From: Pseudobdellovibrio sp031428275
GTDB lineage: Bacteria > Bdellovibrionota > Bdellovibrionia > Bdellovibrionales > Bdellovibrionaceae
Assembly (NCBI GenBank): GCA_031428275.1
Contig: JANPPC010000018.1
Coordinates: 1 to 64,000 of the forward strand
Direction: 5' to 3'
DNA length: 64,000 nt
The position numbers and the translations under genes are program-made. A model generated the notes under the pieces. That model did no database searches, was not told the origin of the DNA, and saw only the letters and a program-made list of their open reading frames with translations. Shown here piece after piece: positions 61,490 through 64,000 of this stretch. Each line of letters begins with the position of its first letter. Positions within the stretch are counted from its first letter, which is position 1.

Positions 61490-62161
61490 ATGGACTCCCG
61501 AATAGAACTAGTAAATCAGCAAAGACTTATACTTTATCTTCAGCCATTTTTGTATGGTGACTTTATGCCTCTTAAGTTTAAAGTCGATTTGCCCACATTT
61601 GAAACCCAAGTTAGCAAATTTGATTCGAACTGGGTTATTTATAATAAGCATCGCGGCGATACAGGCCGCTTAGGGTTAAGCCTTACTTCGTTAGACGGCG
61701 GAATGACCGGAGATCCTGACTTGCAAAGTCTTTATCAGCACGCGAAAGAAACGGGCAAAAGTTATTCAGAAAATGATTTTTGTAACCGGACTGATGCTTA
61801 TCGCGGATTAACTTGCTTACACGAGTTATTAAATGCTTTTGAAGGTGGCTTGGGCAGATGCCGCATAGTAAAATTTAGTGCCGGTGGATTTTTTCCTCCA
61901 CACCGAGATCAATCTATAAAATTTCAAGTTCCAGATTATTTCAGAATTTTTGTTCCCCTTCAAAACGCCAACCCAGAAAATTTCTATTTTATTTACGAGC
62001 ATAAAAAAATTCAATTTGAGCCGGGACGGGCATATCTATTTAATGCGTTGAAGACGCACAGCGTTTTTTCGTTCGTGAATAATGCATATACTTTAGCATT
62101 GAGTTTAAAACTTAACTCAACCAATATAATGTGCGCTATTAATAGTTTAGCAACGAAATAA
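61490..62161 (+). CDS. Beta-hydroxylase-like oxygenase, variant 2OG site
   Basis: A 223-residue protein of the same fold. His138 and Asp140 (PHRD), Arg152 (YFRIFVPL) and His190 (KTHSVF) are present. The Arg ten residues after the distal His in the two neighbours is Tyr200 here, so cosubstrate binding may differ. It precedes the paralogue at 62172 by ten bases. The ATG at 61490 has no clear binding site; the ATG at 61565 is an alternative. Confidence 0.75.
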   Translation: MDSRIELVNQQRLILYLQPFLYGDFMPLKFKVDLPTFETQVSKFDSNWVIYNKHRGDTGRLGLSLTSLDGGMTGDPDLQSLYQHAKETGKSYSENDFCNRTDAYRGLTCLHELLNAFEGGLGRCRIVKFSAGGFFPPHRDQSIKFQVPDYFRIFVPLQNANPENFYFIYEHKKIQFEPGRAYLFNALKTHSVFSFVNNAYTLALSLKLNSTNIMCAINSLATK

Positions 62162-62171
62162 TAGGAACAAT

Positions 62172-62798
62172 ATGATTTCTGAAAAATGGATAACTAAATT
62201 TGATATTCAAAAACTACAGAAACAACTTTATAATGAAGTTTTAGCTAAAGAGATCACTCGACAATCGGCGGCCTTTGGCGGCTGGTCAGTTTTGTCGGGA
62301 AATGGCGATTACCAAGATGGCTGGCAGAGGGGACATATTTTGTTGAATCCCAGCGCTAGTCAGGAAGATAAGCGCCGAATCAAAGATTCTATACCAAAAA
62401 AATTTAGTGAGTATACCGTTGAGACAGAAATTTGTTCAGGCTACTTAAAAGAAGTAATAGACTACGTTCGCCAGGCGCAACTGCAGCCATATCGAGCCAG
62501 AATTATTTGTCTGACCGCCGGACTCGCTTCTACTTGGCATCGAGATACGCCCAGTAAACACTATGCCGTTCGCTTGCATATTCCAATTGTGACTAATCCT
62601 GAATGCTTTTTTGAAACTAAAACCGAGAAAGAACATTTTCCTGCAGATGGTTCAGCTTATTTTGTCTATGTAAACCGTGAGCACCGAGTTTACAACGCTG
62701 GAGCTTCAGATCGATATCATCTTGTAATCGATGTGAATGACGAAACTAATGTTTCGAAGTATCATCGGAAAAAAGAATTTGTGCCAAAAGAAGATTAG
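62172..62798 (+). CDS. Aspartyl/asparaginyl beta-hydroxylase-like oxygenase (paralogue)
   Basis: A 208-residue protein. His123 and Asp125 (WHRD), Arg134 (VRLHIPI), His171 (EHRVYNAG) and Arg181 complete the Fe(II)/2OG site. It is the closest relative in this window of the protein at 60717, so the two arose by duplication. ATG with AGGAAC upstream. Convergent with the GNAT gene at 62799, no gap. Confidence 0.82.
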   Translation: MISEKWITKFDIQKLQKQLYNEVLAKEITRQSAAFGGWSVLSGNGDYQDGWQRGHILLNPSASQEDKRRIKDSIPKKFSEYTVETEICSGYLKEVIDYVRQAQLQPYRARIICLTAGLASTWHRDTPSKHYAVRLHIPIVTNPECFFETKTEKEHFPADGSAYFVYVNREHRVYNAGASDRYHLVIDVNDETNVSKYHRKKEFVPKED

Positions 62799-63293
62799 TC
62801 ATGATTTATTTAAAAATCGCATTAAGCATAATTTCTCAAGACAACGAACTGAATATTCTTTAGTGCTGGCATCGTAAACTTCGACTGGTCGCGGAATAAA
62901 ATCATCTACTTTTTTGAAGCCAAACTTTTCGTAGTAGCTAATCATCGCCTCAGTACAGAACAGAATAAATTCTGGCTTTTTTTCGTAAGTTAAAATAAGT
63001 TTTGAAATCATTTGCTGGCCATAGCCTAAGTTTCTTTTATCTTTTCTGATAATAATGCCCCGAATGCGAATACATTTTTGCGAATTAAAACAGGCGGCGA
63101 TCCAACCAACTTGTTCTTGATCCACTACTAAAGCCCATGCTTTTAAATTTTTATCGCATATATCTATTCCCATCAGCTGAATAGAATAAAATAGATTGCT
63201 GTGCAGGGTTGGTTTGTCACCAAAGCGAGCGGCTTCAGATACCGAGTAGTGTTCAAGCCACAATGGCGGAGAAACCTCAATTAGTTGAGCCAA
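62799..63293 (-). CDS. GNAT acetyltransferase
   Basis: A 164-residue GNAT enzyme with the acetyl-CoA loop in IRIRGIIIRKDKRNLGYGQQM and the later EAMISYYEKFGFKK. The TTG at 63293 with GGAGG six bases upstream is the likely start; the longer in-frame ORF would extend far into the upstream gene. It overlaps the upstream gene by 17 bases, so the two are coupled. Confidence 0.75.
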   Translation of the reverse strand: MAQLIEVSPPLWLEHYSVSEAARFGDKPTLHSNLFYSIQLMGIDICDKNLKAWALVVDQEQVGWIAACFNSQKCIRIRGIIIRKDKRNLGYGQQMISKLILTYEKKPEFILFCTEAMISYYEKFGFKKVDDFIPRPVEVYDASTKEYSVRCLEKLCLMRFLNKS

Positions 63294-64000
63294 ACGTAGC
63301 CTCCAAACTATTAAATTCAGGCTGAGAAATACCAAGGTATTTCCGAAAAAACCCAGCCAACGGAAATGCGGCCTGTTGAAATTTTTCATTGAGTGGCTTG
63401 GTCGATTGAAAGTCTTGCGCAGTCCCGATAAAAGCGTAGTGAAGTGGAATACTGGCGTTGCCAAGTTCACGCCACATTAGACGCTCGATTCCGTCATTAT
63501 GCGGGTGAAGAAACGTTTTTTTATTAAAAGTTGAAGTCAAGCCAGTGAAATAAGATTTAAATACTTGCGGGCTTACCTTTAAAATATTTTCGACGGCCAA
63601 AATATTATAGTGATTTAAAGCAACTCCAACTTGATGGATACGCTCATTTTCAAGGTAAACCCAATAAGGAGGCCCATATTCGCGGTTAAGTGATCTTGTA
63701 AATGACGCGTTTAGCACACGTAGGTAACCCTGTGGCCATAATACAGGTTGATTGATAGATCGCGAGGCTTGAATATATTGAAGTGTGGCGCGATCACTGA
63801 TTCCAAAAAGTGCCTCACATTCAAGGACTGTTTTTTGATCCCATCTTTTAAAATCACTTAAAACTAAAATATTTACGGCATGAATATTCTGCGTGATTTG
63901 TTTTAATGCTGAAGCAACCACCGAACCGTCATCAAGAATGGTGATCGGTCCGAAAGCTTCTACAAGTCGAATGATAGCTTGTTGCAAAGCGTTTTCCAGG
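63277..64000 (-). CDS. Hypothetical protein, incomplete at the window edge
   Basis: At least 237 residues; the reading frame remains open to the right edge, so the N-terminus may lie outside (a TTG at 63987 is the first visible start). An alpha/beta N-terminal part (ITILDDGSVVASALKQI, NILVLSDF) is followed by a helical part with a His-rich segment (KTFLHPHNDGIERLMW). The protein was not recognised. It is coupled to the GNAT gene downstream and so belongs to the accessory cluster. Confidence 0.5.
   Translation of the reverse strand, partial: LENALQQAIIRLVEAFGPITILDDGSVVASALKQITQNIHAVNILVLSDFKRWDQKTVLECEALFGISDRATLQYIQASRSINQPVLWPQGYLRVLNASFTRSLNREYGPPYWVYLENERIHQVGVALNHYNILAVENILKVSPQVFKSYFTGLTSTFNKKTFLHPHNDGIERLMWRELGNASIPLHYAFIGTAQDFQSTKPLNEKFQQAAFPLAGFFRKYLGISQPEFNSLEATFGSTN

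Noticed and set aside
1..64000. CRISPR arrays, rRNA genes, tRNA genes and insertion sequences
   Set aside because: I looked for spaced direct repeats, rRNA-like conserved segments, tRNA-type arms and transposase motifs; only tmRNA and SRP RNA were found.

Overview
The window looks like a chromosomal stretch from a predatory-type or related member of the Bdellovibrionota (Bdellovibrio-like). This rests on the dnaX-ybaB-recR-mglA-nadA block preceded by SRP RNA, a TIGR02147-family protein, many small lipoproteins and secreted coiled-coil proteins, and AT-leaning codon use. Genus and species cannot be fixed from sequence reading alone.

Region 1 (about 1-17560) is an integrated mobile element. 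Its tyrosine integrase lies directly against the 3' end of the tmRNA gene (ssrA, minus strand, 17562-17915), so the tmRNA 3' end is the likely attachment site. The other end of the element is outside the window. Cargo includes an orphan DNA methyltransferase, several unknown small, membrane and lipoprotein genes, two winged-helix proteins (one possibly a replication initiator) and an HNH endonuclease. It also carries a complete type I restriction-modification operon with unusual extras: a half-size specificity subunit, a small membrane protein and a YgjP-like metallopeptidase. Two matching dyads sit in the divergent promoter region of that operon.

Region 2 (about 17560-52400) is ordinary chromosome. 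It holds tmRNA, a TIGR02147 protein, lipoproteins, a SrkA-like kinase, SRP RNA, dnaX/ybaB/recR/mglA/nadA/phosphopantetheinyl transferase, a PilZ protein and MscL. It continues with the division block ftsE-ftsX-envC-like-ctpA, trigger factor, a pair of ArsA-like ATPases with a lipoprotein and glutamate-cysteine ligase, leucyl aminopeptidase, clpP-clpX and a PBP4-like carboxypeptidase. One likely acquired gene, an AAA/DUF4143 ATPase at 29382, is preceded by a perfect 22-bp-arm nested palindrome.

Region 3 (about 52600 to the right edge) is the part most likely to be undescribed. It is a dense accessory cluster with many overlapping genes: an Asn-synthase-like PP-loop enzyme and a paralogue that has lost the PP-loop, a fused TPP-dependent E1 enzyme with no E2/E3, and four small Fe(II)/2-oxoglutarate-oxygenase-like proteins (two of them paralogues). 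It also has several acyltransferase-like proteins and a threonine-dehydratase-fold protein whose PLP lysine is replaced by threonine. A decayed fatty-acid desaturase lies among them. The set reads like a pathway that makes or tailors a small amino-acid-derived product, but no product can be named from sequence.
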